Source: Moniliophthora roreri
Lineage: Eukaryota > Basidiomycota > Agaricomycetes > Agaricales > Marasmiaceae
NCBI GenBank assembly: GCA_001466705.2
Contig: LATX02000001.1
Location: forward strand, 1,612,001-1,676,000
Length of the DNA stretch: 64,000 bases
Direction of reading: 5' to 3'
Below the pieces are notes generated by a model. It searched no databases. It saw only the letters and a list, made by a program, of their open reading frames with translations, and was not told the origin of the DNA. How positions within the stretch are numbered: position 1 is the first letter of the stretch; each line of letters begins with the position of its first letter. Both the position numbers and the translations under genes were made by a program. This document shows, in pieces, positions 1 through 11,976 of this stretch.

Positions 1-606
1 TTCCGTTCCAGAACGAGAATCTAGTCGCGTATATTGATAAGCCGGATGGCGCAAGAACGATGGTGGCTATCGTGCCTGACCTTATTACCGTCCTAGACTC
101 TCAGAGTGGAAGTCATCTAGGAACACAGATGTGTAAGTGATCTTTGACTTTTCTGAAAAGCGCCGAGCGATTGATCTACTTTTATCCGCAGACTCTTATG
201 GGTCGAGAGTGACTGGTATGTTTCTCTTGACAAGACCCGCGTAAAGTCATATTCTCAAACTTGGTGCACAGTTATTGCTCTCGCTGGCTCACCGCTTTGG
301 ACAACTCCCGAGGGATTGCGGATTGGCGGGCCTGAAGCGTTTGGGTATGCAACTGACATTTCTCCTGAGATAGAGTCGCTGAGTCTATTCATTCAGATTG
401 AAAGATTCCTACACGCCTATAGGCCAATACATTACCCCAAAATCTGTAATCGAGACCTATCAGTCCTGAGGTCCAGTTTGGAGGACGAGCATATAATATA
501 CTGTAATATCAAGACCTTTGGGTCTGAAGGTATTTCTATCCCATATTATTCGCTTCCAGCGCCTGTGTCGAAAGCTATCAATTCCACGCCACAGGGTTCT
601 CTCTGA
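1..606 (+). CDS. DUF917 / hydantoinase-oxoprolinase family protein, C-terminal part
   Basis: This is the 3' end of a gene that begins outside the window. Reading starts in frame at base 3. Introns 133-191 and 216-271 join three exons into a chain with VPDLITVLDSQSG, then GSRVTVIALAGSPLWTTPEG, then LRIGGPEAFGY. That is the typical end of DUF917 proteins, which are often fused or linked to hydantoinase/N-methylhydantoinase subunits (family knowledge). No active-site region lies inside the window, so the substrate cannot be stated. The 3' end is uncertain. The open frame runs to the stop at 606, but its last 70 or so residues look non-coding, and a short intron after the GGPEAFG motif (from about 335) is possible. 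The true stop may lie between about 370 and 606. Confidence 0.6.
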
Positions 607-1846
607 ACTATATCTCCTACACCCTCATATGACCCATCTTGACGGTAATCGGTGACTTCGTGCCGGCGATACGAGGATGCCTGATCCAAATACGAATAAC
701 ACAAATCGTTTTAGGATCCAATATTCAATAACTTGCCGCACTGAACTTAGTTGTCCGGTGTCGTCCCTGCATCACTCAGAAGCAACGGAATAGCGACCAG
801 TGGAGCAGTACTGGTGATCACATATCACCGGAGCAGAGCGATACAACGTGTAACATGGGCGGCCAAATGCCGAACTGTGGGCGGGAAGTGATATTACCAA
901 ATGATGAATGGGAAGTCCTAGCTGGCAATCCTGGGCGGGTCTTCTCGATCTGAGAGTAACGGCAACGGCAGAAGATTTGCCGCATCGGTGAATTCGGGTG
1001 CTGAAAGGTATCCATCCAGCGTGCCGAGATGGTAAGCGAACCGTATCGTGATGCTGCGGATGAGTGGGAGACTCCAAAGTGTGAGAGGCCGGGGGTTGGA
1101 AGCATTGGAGAATCGAGTTCAAGGTTACTCAGGGCTGCTTTGAATTTGGTCCCAGATTCAGTGACATGCCTATTGCTCTAAAAATTGACTGTCAAGAGGC
1201 GTCCGTGCTGCGAGCATGTTCTGCCGAGGTACATGGTAGAAACGCAGGCAGCATTTGCAGATCCGGAGAGGAATGCTTTGAAAGAACCTAGGCGACATCT
1301 AGAGAGAACAATAGACGTATTCGCTGGATATCACGGGAGGTAAATCTGACTCGGTCAATCAGTAATAGTTCAATTGTAGTCATGCAAACTTGTATACGTA
1401 CACGTGTTGGAGTTGCTCCGAGTCCAGGAATATGGGGAAAGGAACAATCATGGGATCATGACATAACTTTTGGGCGCTGAGCTGGTGAAGGGTCTGAAAA
1501 CTTGACCTACCCAGAACTCCCAGAGGCTGCTGAAGGAGAAGGTTAGCTGAGAATTTCGTGGTTGGAAGTGTGTTGGTCGAGTCACATGATGTAGCACAGC
1601 AATCATGAGTAAAAATAGACCCTATTGAGGCAAACGGCGCTTGTTTAGAAGCACACACAAATCAGATCCATGACTAGATTCATTTCCCTACATACATACA
1701 TACTCCCTGCCCGTTCCCTTTCATATAATCTTTTCCTTCTCCCCCGCTCCCTCTTTAACACATAGACAATCTCAAGTCGCTCATTCGTTCCAATCCGTTT
1801 CATCCAAGGCCTTGTATAACGCTGGGTCTACCACGTACTCCCTACA
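607..1846. other. Intergenic region, PLC upstream
   Basis: No frame here shows a recognisable protein or splice-joined exons. The 90-115 codon open frames on the minus strand have no family features. The last 170 bases before the PLC start are rich in C and T (around 1700-1770), as is common in fungal promoters and 5' leaders. Confidence 0.5.
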
Positions 1847-4800
1847 ATGCACATTCCAGTGTCGATACCCGGAGGCTCCAAGGACAAACCGGCTAGTGGA
1901 GGGGAACGCTCGCGAACGTCGTCTCTTACCAATGGCTCAGGATCCACCAGGCATCGAGGAGGAAGATTCAAGTTGCGTCGCGCAGCAAATCTGCTCACCA
2001 CATCTGGACAGCCTATTGCTGTTGTGAGGGATGTCGTTCCACGGCATGAGGTCCAGCAATCAGATCCGGCAGGGGGTATGGATATACCACTGGAAGAGAC
2101 TGAGGATATCGTGTATAGCTATGGACCTCCGCCGGCTAATTCACCAGGAGCTTTACTTCGCAGACACTCCATCAATTTTGGGAAGACCATTAGGAAGAAA
2201 TGGAAGAGTGTTAGAGAGGGATTGGGGGCCGGAAAAAGGTCGTTGTCGATACCAGTAACGCATGCGAATACATTTGAGTCCTCTGCTGCGGTTGACGAAG
2301 ACGCCACAGTGCCGAGGAGACAGAATTGGGTCCGAAGAACAAGTCTTCAACTTTCGCGATGGAACTCTACGTCATCCTCGACGCCAGCGACGCCAAAGAA
2401 GGGTCGTCATACCCGTTCCATTTCTGAAGTCGTTCCTCTTACGCACGCGAACGCCGACCCACCAACCCTTAAGCGCCTTGGTACTCTCGACGTGGTGCAG
2501 CAGTCTCCAATCTCAGAGTTTCCTTTATCTGCTCTACCTCTATCACCATGCTCTGACATGCCGTCTCCACCTACGGATCCCAATCCCACCTCCGAGGAGA
2601 CAATAGCCGCATTGGCCGCAAACAAAGTCCCTGTGTCTAGCGATTCAGACGTGGTGGTACCCCAACTACTTCAACAAGGCACGGCGTTAACCAAGATATC
2701 GGCGAAAAAGGAGAGACATAGCCTGTTTGTGTTCCGAATAGATCCCGACCAGGGCCATATCGTTTGGGAGAGCAAAGTGCACAAATTTAGTGGGTTGTTT
2801 CCAATTCTTTTAATCCTTGCCGTCAGTCTCATTTGTGCACCAGTTCCCATCGAATCGATCAAAGAGATTCGGACAGGCGCCTCTGCTTCAATTCATCTAA
2901 CTCAATTCAATATCTCCCAATCGTATCTTCCTCTCTGGCTTACCCTTATATACATCCTACCGTCCAACACATCTTCATTACCCCTTTCCTCGCGCCCATT
3001 ATCGCTGCTTCAGAACAAGAACTCTTCAGGTACAACTTATAAAACCTTACACCTTTTAGCACCGTCTCTTGCTATTCATAGCTTATGGGAGAAGACCCTT
3101 CGCGCAATGCTTGCCGTGAGGCTAAGCCTCACTACCGCATTCGGAGGGCTGAATCGGGACAGAGAGATGGAAGGCATTAGACAAGAGATGTGGGAGAGAA
3201 GTTATTTCATGGGAGCAGACATAGTGCGAGATGAGAAACTGGTGTTCGGCGAGATTGGCAGATTATGTTGGCGGCTGAATGTCCGCATGGGAGAAGTGGA
3301 ATTGAGAAGGCTATTCAACGTAAGTCCCTCCCCTTAGTCAATGTTACTCAAATGAATCGGTCCTGTCCAGCAAGCAGATATTCATAGTCGTGGCTACCTG
3401 GACTTTGAAGACTTCAAACGCTTCGTTAAGCTTCTCAAAGCAAGGCCGGAACTGGATCGCTTGTACAAGAAGATGACGGCTAAGGAAGGGGGTGGTCAAG
3501 GTCTTTTCACATTTGAAGTCTTTCTCAAGTTCATTAAAGAGAAGCAGAAGGTATGTTACTTTGTGCCATCTACGATTCTTCGTTCCAGCAACTTATTGCT
3601 CGCTGTAGTCTACGCTGTCTGAAGCTCGGCTGAGGGACATCTTTCAACGACATTCTGAGCCGCTGCCTTCCCCCGTTTCAACTCCACCTGTGGAAGAGCT
3701 CCCAATTATTACTATCGATAGGACATATTCAGCTTCCACATCTTCTCCTGCGACAATGGCTTCTGCTCTGCCAACTCCACCTCCGTCCACGTCGCCTTCT
3801 CCTTCTGCGAGGCTTGCTGCTCTACCTCAGGCGTCCCCTACATCCAAGCTTTCGATGTTACCGAACGAGCAGGCGGAATTGGAGGATACCAGACCACGTG
3901 TAATGTCACCCGAAGCTTTCGCCTCGTTTCTAATGTCTTCGGATAATCCTGCGCTGATGGAATCACCGCCAGTAGACGCAGATCCGAGTCTCATTCAACG
4001 ACTAGGGCTTAAGATTCCTCACCACCTGCATCCTCCTCATCCTCACTACCAACATGCGAAGGAAGGCAGTCATTCTCATAAGGACAGAGACGGCGAGAGT
4101 GCTCAGCCGAAACCGTTGTCCGAAATCTCGCATGATATGACTCATCCCCTATCCGAGTATTATATCTCCTCATCCCATAATACGTACCTTGTGGGTCACC
4201 AACTCGTCGGCGTAAGCACTATAGAAGGGTACGTGAGGGCTCTACTCAGTGGATGTCGGAGTGTTGAAGGTGATTATTATCCCTTACGTGGTAAAATCGT
4301 GGGCTAACGGGTTCTTACATAGTGGACATTTACGACTCCGATACAGGACCTCAAATCTTTCATGGGCTTACCCTGACTTCCAAAGTATCTCTTCGGGAAG
4401 TATGTGAGGCCATCATGACATACGGCTTTGTCGCATCAGAGTATCCTATCATAATCTCGGCCGAAGTTCATCTTGGGGTATTAGGGCAAAGCCAGATGGT
4501 GGCAATCATGAGAGACGTGTTTGGAGAGAGGCTTGTCACTCGAGAGCGGGAGATGGCGAAGCTCAAAGCTGCTGATAAGGGGAAGGGGAAGAGGGATGTC
4601 ACCACTCAGACGGTTGAAGAAGACGGGATTAATATAGACCTCGAGGCGATGGTGGCGTGGAAGATAGAACAGCTGCCTAGTCCTGGTGAACTGAAAGGTC
4701 GCATCTTACTCAAGGTATGGAACATGCGGAGTTCTCGACAATTTTTGCTGAGATCTATCTAATACAGGCCAAGAATCTCTTGCTGGTCCATCAGAAGGAG

Positions 4801-6332
4801 TCATCTCCTCAAGTTCCCCCAATGGCTACGACGGCGTATGGAAGTCCACCGCCAGCTGCAGTAGCCATGGATACTTCCACCTCGTCAACTTCCGACACAG
4901 ACGGCGTAGTTTTTAGTACCATTGCGAGAAAGATGAGAAGAAGCTCTACAGGTGCAAAGAAAGAATCGGACGGAGGTATCGTTGGAGGTTTGTATTCTCG
5001 TCTTCGGATCACCATACATACGCTGATATACGCTATGAGTTCAGATTTTGAACAGAGCCTGCAAAAAGCTCGAGGTGTTATGCAACGGGTAAAGAGTGTT
5101 CGTCGAACGTCTGCCCAGGCTGTACCTGGCGCCACCTCCGTTTCAACGTCCGGGAGTAACGTTTCTTCTGGTACACCTCCATCTCCATCGACCCCCAAGT
5201 TTCTTTCTCGACACCCTTCCTCTCGTGATAGCGACCGTCAGAAGCCCAGCGAGAAAAGCAAGGGAAAAGATAAAGTCAAGATGTCGCCCGACCTTCTGCC
5301 TCTCCTTGTCTACACAGTTGGGGTTAAATGCAGAGGTATCAACAAGAAAGAGTACTATAATCCCGAGGAAATGTTCTCGTTATCAGAGAAAGCCGCCAAC
5401 AAGATGTTGAAAGGGGGCTCCACCATGGTCGATCTCATTAAACACACACGGGGAAAATTAGTTCGCATTTATCCAAAGGGGATCCGGGTCAGCTCGAGTA
5501 ATTACGAACCCCATAGATATTGGAGTGCGGGTTGTCAGCTCGTGGCGCTCAACTGGCAAACTTTTGGTAGGTTGTTCTCTGTTCCATATCAGGTGTATCT
5601 CACCTATCATATAGATACTGGGTTTATGATTAATCACGCGATGTTCCAACGGAATGGTCGATGTGGATACGTGTTGAAACCTCTAGCACTGCGAATGGCC
5701 CATAAGGAGATTCTCTCAAAGAGGAAAGAACATTACCTGGATGTGGCAATCATCTCGGCGCAGCAGCTACCTCGACCCAAGGATGCCACTGGTCGGGAGA
5801 TCCTGGACAAGGCTATCGTGGACCCTTACGTGGAGGTCACGATTCATGTTCCAGATTGGACCCATTCTTCCTCCACACCTTCGTTGAATTCCGATGAAGG
5901 GTCGACCCCCAACGGTGGTGTAGGCGATGTTCCAGTCCCCCGTATCGTTCGTTCTTCGTCTACCTCCACTCGACCTTCAAGCGCTACTTCAGCTCAGACG
6001 ATTTCGTATAGAACTAGTGTGGTCAAGAATAACGGATTCAATCCTGTTTGGGAAGAGAAGCTTCGCATACCATTCACATGTGTCGGAGATATGAAAGACC
6101 TCATTTTCGTGAGATTCGCTATTAGACAGGTAGATAGAGAAGACGAGGAACCATTGGCAGTATTCTGTGCCAGCATGGGGTGCTTACAACCCGGTGAGTA
6201 TCCTTGATGATGCCAACCATCACCTACCTTCATTAACGGTTTGACATAGGGTACCGCCATCTTCCTCTACATGATGCTCAAATGTCACAATATTTGTTTT
6301 CGACGCTTTTCGTCCGGATTGGGATTTCTTGA
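1847..6332 (+). CDS. PLC1: Phosphoinositide-specific phospholipase C
   Basis: Hydrolyses PI(4,5)P2 to diacylglycerol and inositol trisphosphate in calcium signalling (family knowledge). Exons 1847-2789, 2844-3319, 3371-3550, 3609-4269, 4323-4714, 4768-5566, 5615-6193 and 6250-6332 sum to 4113 nt, or 1370 residues. Domains in order: Ser-rich N-terminus; PH domain about 285-410 ([14 protein letters not shown] across intron 1); EF-hand-like region about 470-540; X domain about 705-860 with SSSHNTYL, a VE-VDIYD junction, FHGLTLTSK and IISAEVH; a long basic and Ser-rich X-Y linker; Y domain about 1050-1180 with [20 protein letters not shown]2 about 1190-1360. The catalytic His, Glu and Lys positions appear intact. 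A further in-frame 51-nt intron near 4988-5039 is possible. The start is the first ATG of the open frame. Delta-type plan, typical of fungi. Confidence 0.93.
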
Positions 6333-7189
6333 TTCATGGTGCTGACTATTTATTTCACACTTGCTCTGCTTTTCAAGACACATGGACCCTAATATACCAA
6401 TCAGTCCAGACTAAGACAAAGTGTACTAGTACTACAGACGTATTTTCCAGTATCTCGCCATGCATATATAAGTAGCTTAGACTGTGAATGACGACCCGAT
6501 AGTGGCTCTTACTGCCTTCAAAGCCAGCAGAATCTTGCGTTGTCAGACGTTCTAAGCATCAGACCTGGAGGACTCCGGAGGGATGAGGAATATACTCGAC
6601 CACCTGGATGCAAACGATGGGAAAGAATGAGAATGCTTCACCTCGATCACTGTCGTCTTTCGAGTTTCATACTCGTCCGGCTGCGACGAAGACTTAGAAT
6701 GAGATAGGACGACTATTATGAATGTATGACCAGTGTTCGGTCGTTTTGCCATATCTGAGAAAGATTGGGCTCGCTGCGCTTCCTTAGTTTCGCGATGATG
6801 GCAAGAGATAGACGTTCTATTGTACGCTTACCCTTAGAACACCGGTAAAGAGCTTTGAAGGTTCGTATTTGGCCGGAACCTCCGAGCGATGATCCCAACT
6901 TCAGTCTTCCACATTGTGCACCAGACCATCGGGCCTTATGGGCTCTCATACCATCGGTAATCGCAAGGTGATTGTCAATAGATGCTGCTGTGTACGAAGG
7001 GTCGCATAAAAGATGATTAGCTTCGGTTGGCAAGTGAGGCCACTTTGGCGATACTAGCTACTCCAGACGCTGCAGACGTTCTATAGACTATGTAAACGCT
7101 CACTGTCATTGACAAGACTGTGACAGATCGTTCCTTTACGTCCCACAGAGATAGTCCCATGTGGTTTTTTATCCCCGATTGTGGATTTC

Positions 7190-7223
7190 CCACCACCACC
7201 ACCACCACCACCACCACCACCAC
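7190..7223. repeat. CAC/GTG trinucleotide microsatellite
   Basis: About eleven CAC units in a row, slightly interrupted at the right end (CACACCAC). The tract is non-coding and about 255 bases upstream of the permease start. Confidence 0.9.
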
Positions 7224-7394
7224 ACCACAAATATGCGCCTTCTACGATCACCAAAAGGACACTCGACAAAGTCTTCAAATTTAGACCGAAGCGCTGTATA
7301 ATTGACTGTTGTAGCCCCACACTATTCTAGTGATGGCAAGGGCATATCATTCTATTCAAAATATCATGCTTCTTTACTCCATATCGGCGCCTAC

Positions 7395-7403
7395 ATATTT
7401 ATA
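7395..7403 (+). promoter_or_regulatory. TATA-like element, permease 1
   Basis: ATATTTATA lies about 75-83 bases upstream of the ATG at 7478. The same nine bases lie about 55-63 bases upstream of the second permease start, so the element is shared by both copies of the tandem pair. No transcription start is known. Confidence 0.45.
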
Positions 7404-7477
7404 CCGCAGGTCTCGTTCCCGCCCGAGTGACGATTCCCCTTTCCCCATCTCATCCTCCTTCCAACATCCCGATCATT

Positions 7478-10110
7478 ATGAACGAAAAAGACGTGGAATC
7501 CAAGCAACACTCAGCTAATGCTTCAGATTTGGAGTCGCCAGACAGACTGTCGATGCAGGACGGTCAGCATGTAAAGTTGGCACGGGAACTCAAAAATCGA
7601 CATGTAGCCATGATTAGGTGTGCTTCATGGCCTTTTTTCTTTCATTCGCGTGACTTACTCGCCGAATCTAGTATTGGAGGTTTGTCTTCTTCCTAGCAAT
7701 CTAATCCCTAGGGCTGAAATGTCGCAGGCGTCATCGGAACCGGTCTGTTTTTGGGAACAGCAACTGCTCTTGCGAACGGAGGTCCCATCGGTGTGTGTGG
7801 TCAAAGAGAACATTGCTAGTGATTGACCCTACTTATAATCCAGGTCTTCTTCTGGGGTACATGATCGTCGGATCGATATGTTGGAGTGTCATGGTACGAT
7901 GCAAGTTCCAAACGATTTCGCTCCCTATTCACCCGCCAATTCAAGATTTCCCTTGGTGAAATGGTCGCGTATCTACCCATTCCCGGCGGTCATATCAAAC
8001 TGGCAGAACGTTTTGTGGATCCTGGTCAGCATCATCCGAACATAGCATCCATTTGGTCGACTCCCCTGACTATGTTTTCAGCACTCAGCTTTGCTATGGG
8101 TTGGAATTACTGGTAGCTCACACCCAGATTACATTGGATTACTGATTCTTATTCGCGGAAGGTATAACTGGACCATTTTGTTACCCACGGAACTTAGTGC
8201 GGCGGCTATCCTTGTTGAATATTGGACGAAAAGCGATAAACTGAATCCACTATGGATTTCGATTTGTTTGATTGTGGTCGTTGTCATTAACATGTTTGGT
8301 GCTGGTACGTGCCTAAAATCTTGTTCCCAGTCAGACTCAGAGCCCTACGTCGATAATAGGCGCATACGGAGAAGCTGAATTTATTTTTGCGTAGGTTCTT
8401 TCGTCGTTTCTCAAGTACTTCACCTCTCACTGTCGCTATAATGAAAAATAGGTCAATTAAAGTCATCACTATTGTTGGACTGATTATTCTTGGTATCGTA
8501 CTCGACCTCGGAGGTTAGGATTTATGTTTCAATTTACCATTCCATAATCACTGACGGCCGTTCAGGTGGACCGAATAGGGATCGAATCGGATTCCGCTAC
8601 TGGTTGAATCCCGGGCCTTTCGTTCAGTATAATGGTATCTCAGGCTCCAAGGGGCAATTCCTTGGATGGTATGGAGTATTCTCTGATTCTTCTGAAGGCA
8701 CCCATTCATGAGGCTCTTAAATAGGTGGGCTGTGATGACCCAGGCCGCGTTCTCGTTCATTGGAACCGAAATTGTCGCTGTGAGTACCCTCATCTCGCAT
8801 GCCGTTCGTGAGTTCGGTTTAACACCTTCGTACAGATTGCTGCCGGCGAGGCGAAGAATCCAAGGTAAGTACTTGATGCGTTATAAGCACAGAGGATCCG
8901 CCGTGACGCGCTATACATAGACGCAACATTCCCCGGGCAATCAAAAGAGTTAGCAGTCGACCTCACTACATCCAAATTCCCGCACCTCATTCATGTTTTT
9001 ATTCAGGTTTATATCCGTATATTGTTATTCTACATCGGAGGCACATTCATCATCGGTCTCCTGGTTCCGTCCGACGAGCAAAAGTTAGGTTTGGGAACTA
9101 CTGCTGGTGCATCTCCTTTTGTGATTGCCATCCAAAATGCTGGTATTGGCGGACTCCCATCTGTAAGAGATTCCATATGTCACGAAGTACTATAATGACC
9201 TAGAGAAAGGTTATCAATGCGGCTTTACTGACATCTGCATGGTCTGCCGCATCCAGTGATCTGTATACCAGTTCGCGAGCACTTTGTCAGGTCCATTTCG
9301 CCTCGAGTATTGTACAAGAACTGAATGATTAACTTTAGATGGTCTCGCTACCGCAGGAAATGCTCCCAAAGTCTTCTTGCGCACAACCAAGAAAGGTCTT
9401 CCATGGGTTTCCATCGTGTTCTGTTCTCTTTTCTCTGGTCTTGCGTACATGGTTGTCTCCTCCGGTGCTGGAACTGTGTTCTTATGGTTCCAGAATATGA
9501 CTTGTAAGTCTTTAATAGCGTCCCTGTCCCCTAAACTCGCTCAATCGTCGTCAGCCGTCGCGGGTTTGATGACTTGGTTCGGGATATCGGTAACATACAT
9601 CCGGTTCTACTCGGGACTTAAAACGCAAGGCTTCCACCGCTCAAAGATGCCTTATGCGTCTAAGCTCAATCCATTTGCTGCCTGGTATGCCGGTTCAATG
9701 TGTCTAATTATTTGCATTGTGAGTATTCACTTTGCGTCGTGATTCCGTATATTGATCGCATTGACAGTTGAGCGGCTGGAAAGTCTTCCTGAAAGATCAA
9801 TGGGCAACTGATACCTTCGTCACCAACTACCTACCGTTGTTCCTGTTCCCTCTCATGTATCTTGGCTTCAAATTCTGGAAGAAAACAACAATTGTTCACT
9901 CGAAAGACATGGATTTCATTTCGAACATAGCGGAAATAGAAGCTGATTGGTACGTAGTGCTGAAGAGATTACCCGAACCAAATTGACAGTTAATCCAGTT
10001 TCGATGAGCCACCTCCACGGAACGCAATTGAGAAGTTCTGGGCATGGCTGGTGAGCTGTGATCTTAGCGACTCTTTTTGTTTCTTACAAGTTTCGCGACC
10101 TAGATGTGAT
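7478..10110 (+). CDS. Dip5-like amino-acid permease, copy 1 (APC superfamily)
   Basis: Plasma-membrane proton-coupled amino-acid uptake carrier, about 530 residues and 12 predicted membrane spans. The closest family I recognise is the yeast Dip5 dicarboxylic amino-acid permease group. Signature stretches: LKNRHVAMI, then IGGVIGTGLFLGT (TM1), GPIGLLLGYMIVGS, ISLGEMVAYLPIPGG, AMGWNYWYNW, GPNRDRIGFRYW and SFIGTEIVAIAAGEA. The gene is broken by many introns. One exon is only 8 nt (7672-7679, TATTGGAG) between introns 7618-7671 and 7680-7727. The last exon adds only Met and the stop (ATG TGA, 10105-10110), as in copy 2. Copy 2 follows about 1.9 kb downstream in the same orientation, so this is a tandem duplication. 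Substrate preference is inferred from the family only. Confidence 0.92.
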
Positions 10111-10451
10111 CGACATCATGTGGATTGGTGCCAATTTCATGGCCGAGTGGAGATTATATGGAACTTCATGACTACCAATAGAGATTCCTCTGGACTTGTT
10201 ATCAGTAAAGAGAACCATCGTCGTATCATACCACTCTGTCTGTCGTCTGATTCTGGGTACGTAGAGCAGAGTTTTGTTTGATGACGACGCTGGAACACGG
10301 TGATGTTGCAAACGATGTAATCGGGACGGAGCCGCAAGCTGAGGCTCGTTTATCGACAGTCCCAGCTAAGCTGAAAAAGGAAACCCTCAATCGCGAGTCT
10401 CGGTACGAGCACGTGAGTCGCGGAATGAACAGTGACACGTCTAGTCCATAT

Positions 10452-11233
10452 CCTGTTCAGAAGTTCCCAGGTTCCGGGTTCCAGGTTGCGCGGAGAGCCC
10501 GGGCCGGCCATCCAGATACTGCGTCGTCTTTGGAATGCAGCATTTTTTGTCCTGTAGCCACAAAAAATCATACCAGGTTCTTCATGGGATGTACTTTTGT
10601 CAATAGATACTTTTAGAAGTGTTCAGAGTCCTCAAACCCCTACAAGAGTTGTAGTGGTCCTTGTAATTAATAACACTGTACAGACCACTGACTTCCGCAC
10701 CGCTGCAGTCAACCGTCTCCTAAGATAGGGTCCTATTATCAGCTGGGGGAGAGGTCAGCTAGTGAGGCAGATTTAGCAGCGAAAGCTCTCATCAGGGGGC
10801 TACCGCTACCCCTACCGCCTGCACTTCCAACTCTGTTTAGGGATACTACCACTGAGCCTATATACCCAGAAGGAGTCCGAAACACTGGAAAGACCTCGGA
10901 CCGGAGGACTTCTCTCATGCCATCCGAGCAGCTGACCGGGACTACTGCCTCTGCCATCAGCAAGTCCAGCTTCTTGACCTTCCGAGAGGGTGGTTTACGG
11001 TTGGGAGGACTGATCTTGCGGGATGGAGCTTCATCCCAGCCCTTCGGCTCACAGACAAGATCAGAGGGACAGGGGTCCCCGATCCGCGCCTGATATTTGT
11101 CGGTCCCATGCAGCGAAGACGAGGTTGGATCGGAAGGACGGTGGCTGAGCGCTGGATGAAGCGCCTGCGGGAAGACCGGCCCGAGCTCTCCGCGCAACCT
11201 GGAACCCGGAACCTGGGGTCTTATCCGAACAGG
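10452..11233. mobile_element. Non-autonomous DNA element with long terminal inverted repeats
   Basis: The left end (from 10452, CCTGTTC) and the reverse complement of the right end (to 11233) share a near-identical core of about 42 bases, including CCAGGTTCCGGGTTCCAGGT and then TGCGCGGAGAGC, with about two mismatches. The outermost CCTGTTC is repeated at both ends, with small gaps just inside it. The whole is about 780 bp, too short for a transposase, and I see none. I could not find a clear target-site duplication, so the outer boundaries are tentative. The inside is GC- and CpG-rich and carries an open frame of about 125 codons on the plus strand (see the 10692-11092 entry). Confidence 0.7.
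10692..11092 (+). other. Coding-like open stretch inside the TIR element
   Basis: One plus-strand frame is open from just after the stop at 10689-10691 to the TGA that closes it near 11092. It encodes a Ser/Leu/Arg-rich chain with LGERSASEADLAAKALI and RLGGLILRDGAS. It has no suitable start ATG. A possible splice acceptor (TATTATCAG, ending 10742) would make it look like an internal exon. I recognise no family. It could be a captured exon of a host gene carried by the element, or chance, since an antisense frame is open there too. Confidence 0.3.
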
Positions 11234-11913
11234 CTCTCAGTACCGTTCAGGATCTCAGCGGGAGGATTCTAAGTCATGTAAAATGGCCCAGCCAAATTCT
11301 GTACAGCGCCATTACTTACACCTAATGTCACCTTTTGCCTCTTCTTGCTTCCCCTTCAAGGAGTTTCAAGGCTGCGAATACCAAACAGTGTGTTGGAGAC
11401 TGGGAGGTGCGAACTTACTTTTCTGTTCTTTTTTTAACCTTTACATCTAAATAAGCTCAGACCGATAGGAAAATCAGAGGACTCTGGTGCCTTTAGCAGT
11501 GGGATTCATACAATTTGAACCCCTCACCACTAAATTCAAGGTCGTCGCTTATGCAGATGAAAACTGGTAGAACTCTTTTCTCCATCCGTTGAACAAGAAC
11601 TAGTCCTGTTCTGTACTGTTTCCCAAGTCCCGACATTCTACAGCGCTCTACCTCCAAAGTTATCATTGCGATCAACACCCTGAACGTGTCTACAGCAATA
11701 GCCAATGTTCCTCAGGAACTGGATGTTCCCGCGCATTCAAATGTCATTACCGTGTACGAAATGCAATCTACTACCAGAAAGGCCTAAACTAAAATTGGTT
11801 TGATTTTGACCTATCAGGACCCCTATGCCTATCGACGGACCTAGATATTTCAACAGTTGATAGGCTCTACTATTTTCCCTTTAATTCAGACCTATCGCGT
11901 TCCCTTTCGGTGA

Positions 11914-11922
11914 ATATTTATA
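11914..11922 (+). promoter_or_regulatory. TATA-like element, permease 2
   Basis: ATATTTATA about 55-63 bases upstream of the ATG at 11977, matching the element before copy 1. Confidence 0.45.
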
Positions 11923-11976
11923 CTCACTTCTATCAAACGTGGTATCGACCCATCTCCACAGTCCATTCTCGCCTCC

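Larger units (their letters stand above)
6333..7477. other. Intergenic region between PLC1 and the first permease
   Basis: I see no gene. It holds the 3' region of PLC1, a CAC triplet repeat at 7190-7223 and the promoter of the downstream permease. The valine-rich minus-strand open frames over the triplet repeat are an artefact of that repeat. Confidence 0.5.
10111..11976. other. Spacer between tandem permeases
   Basis: Contains the terminal-inverted-repeat element described separately (10452-11233). The rest (10111-10451 and 11234-11976) holds the 3' region of copy 1 and the promoter of copy 2. I see no supported gene. Confidence 0.5.

Noticed and set aside
335..384. 50-nt intron after GGPEAFG in the DUF917 gene
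   Set aside because: Splicing would end the protein at once (Asp-stop), while reading through gives AFGYATDISP, which fits the family better. Not certain.
7017..7320. Poly-Val and poly-Gly minus-strand open frames
   Set aside because: They are produced by the CAC triplet repeat and have no other coding feature.
10739..11197. 152-residue minus-strand open frame in the TIR element
   Set aside because: It is antisense to the better plus-strand frame, has biased GC-rich composition, shows no family signature and overlaps the inverted repeat.
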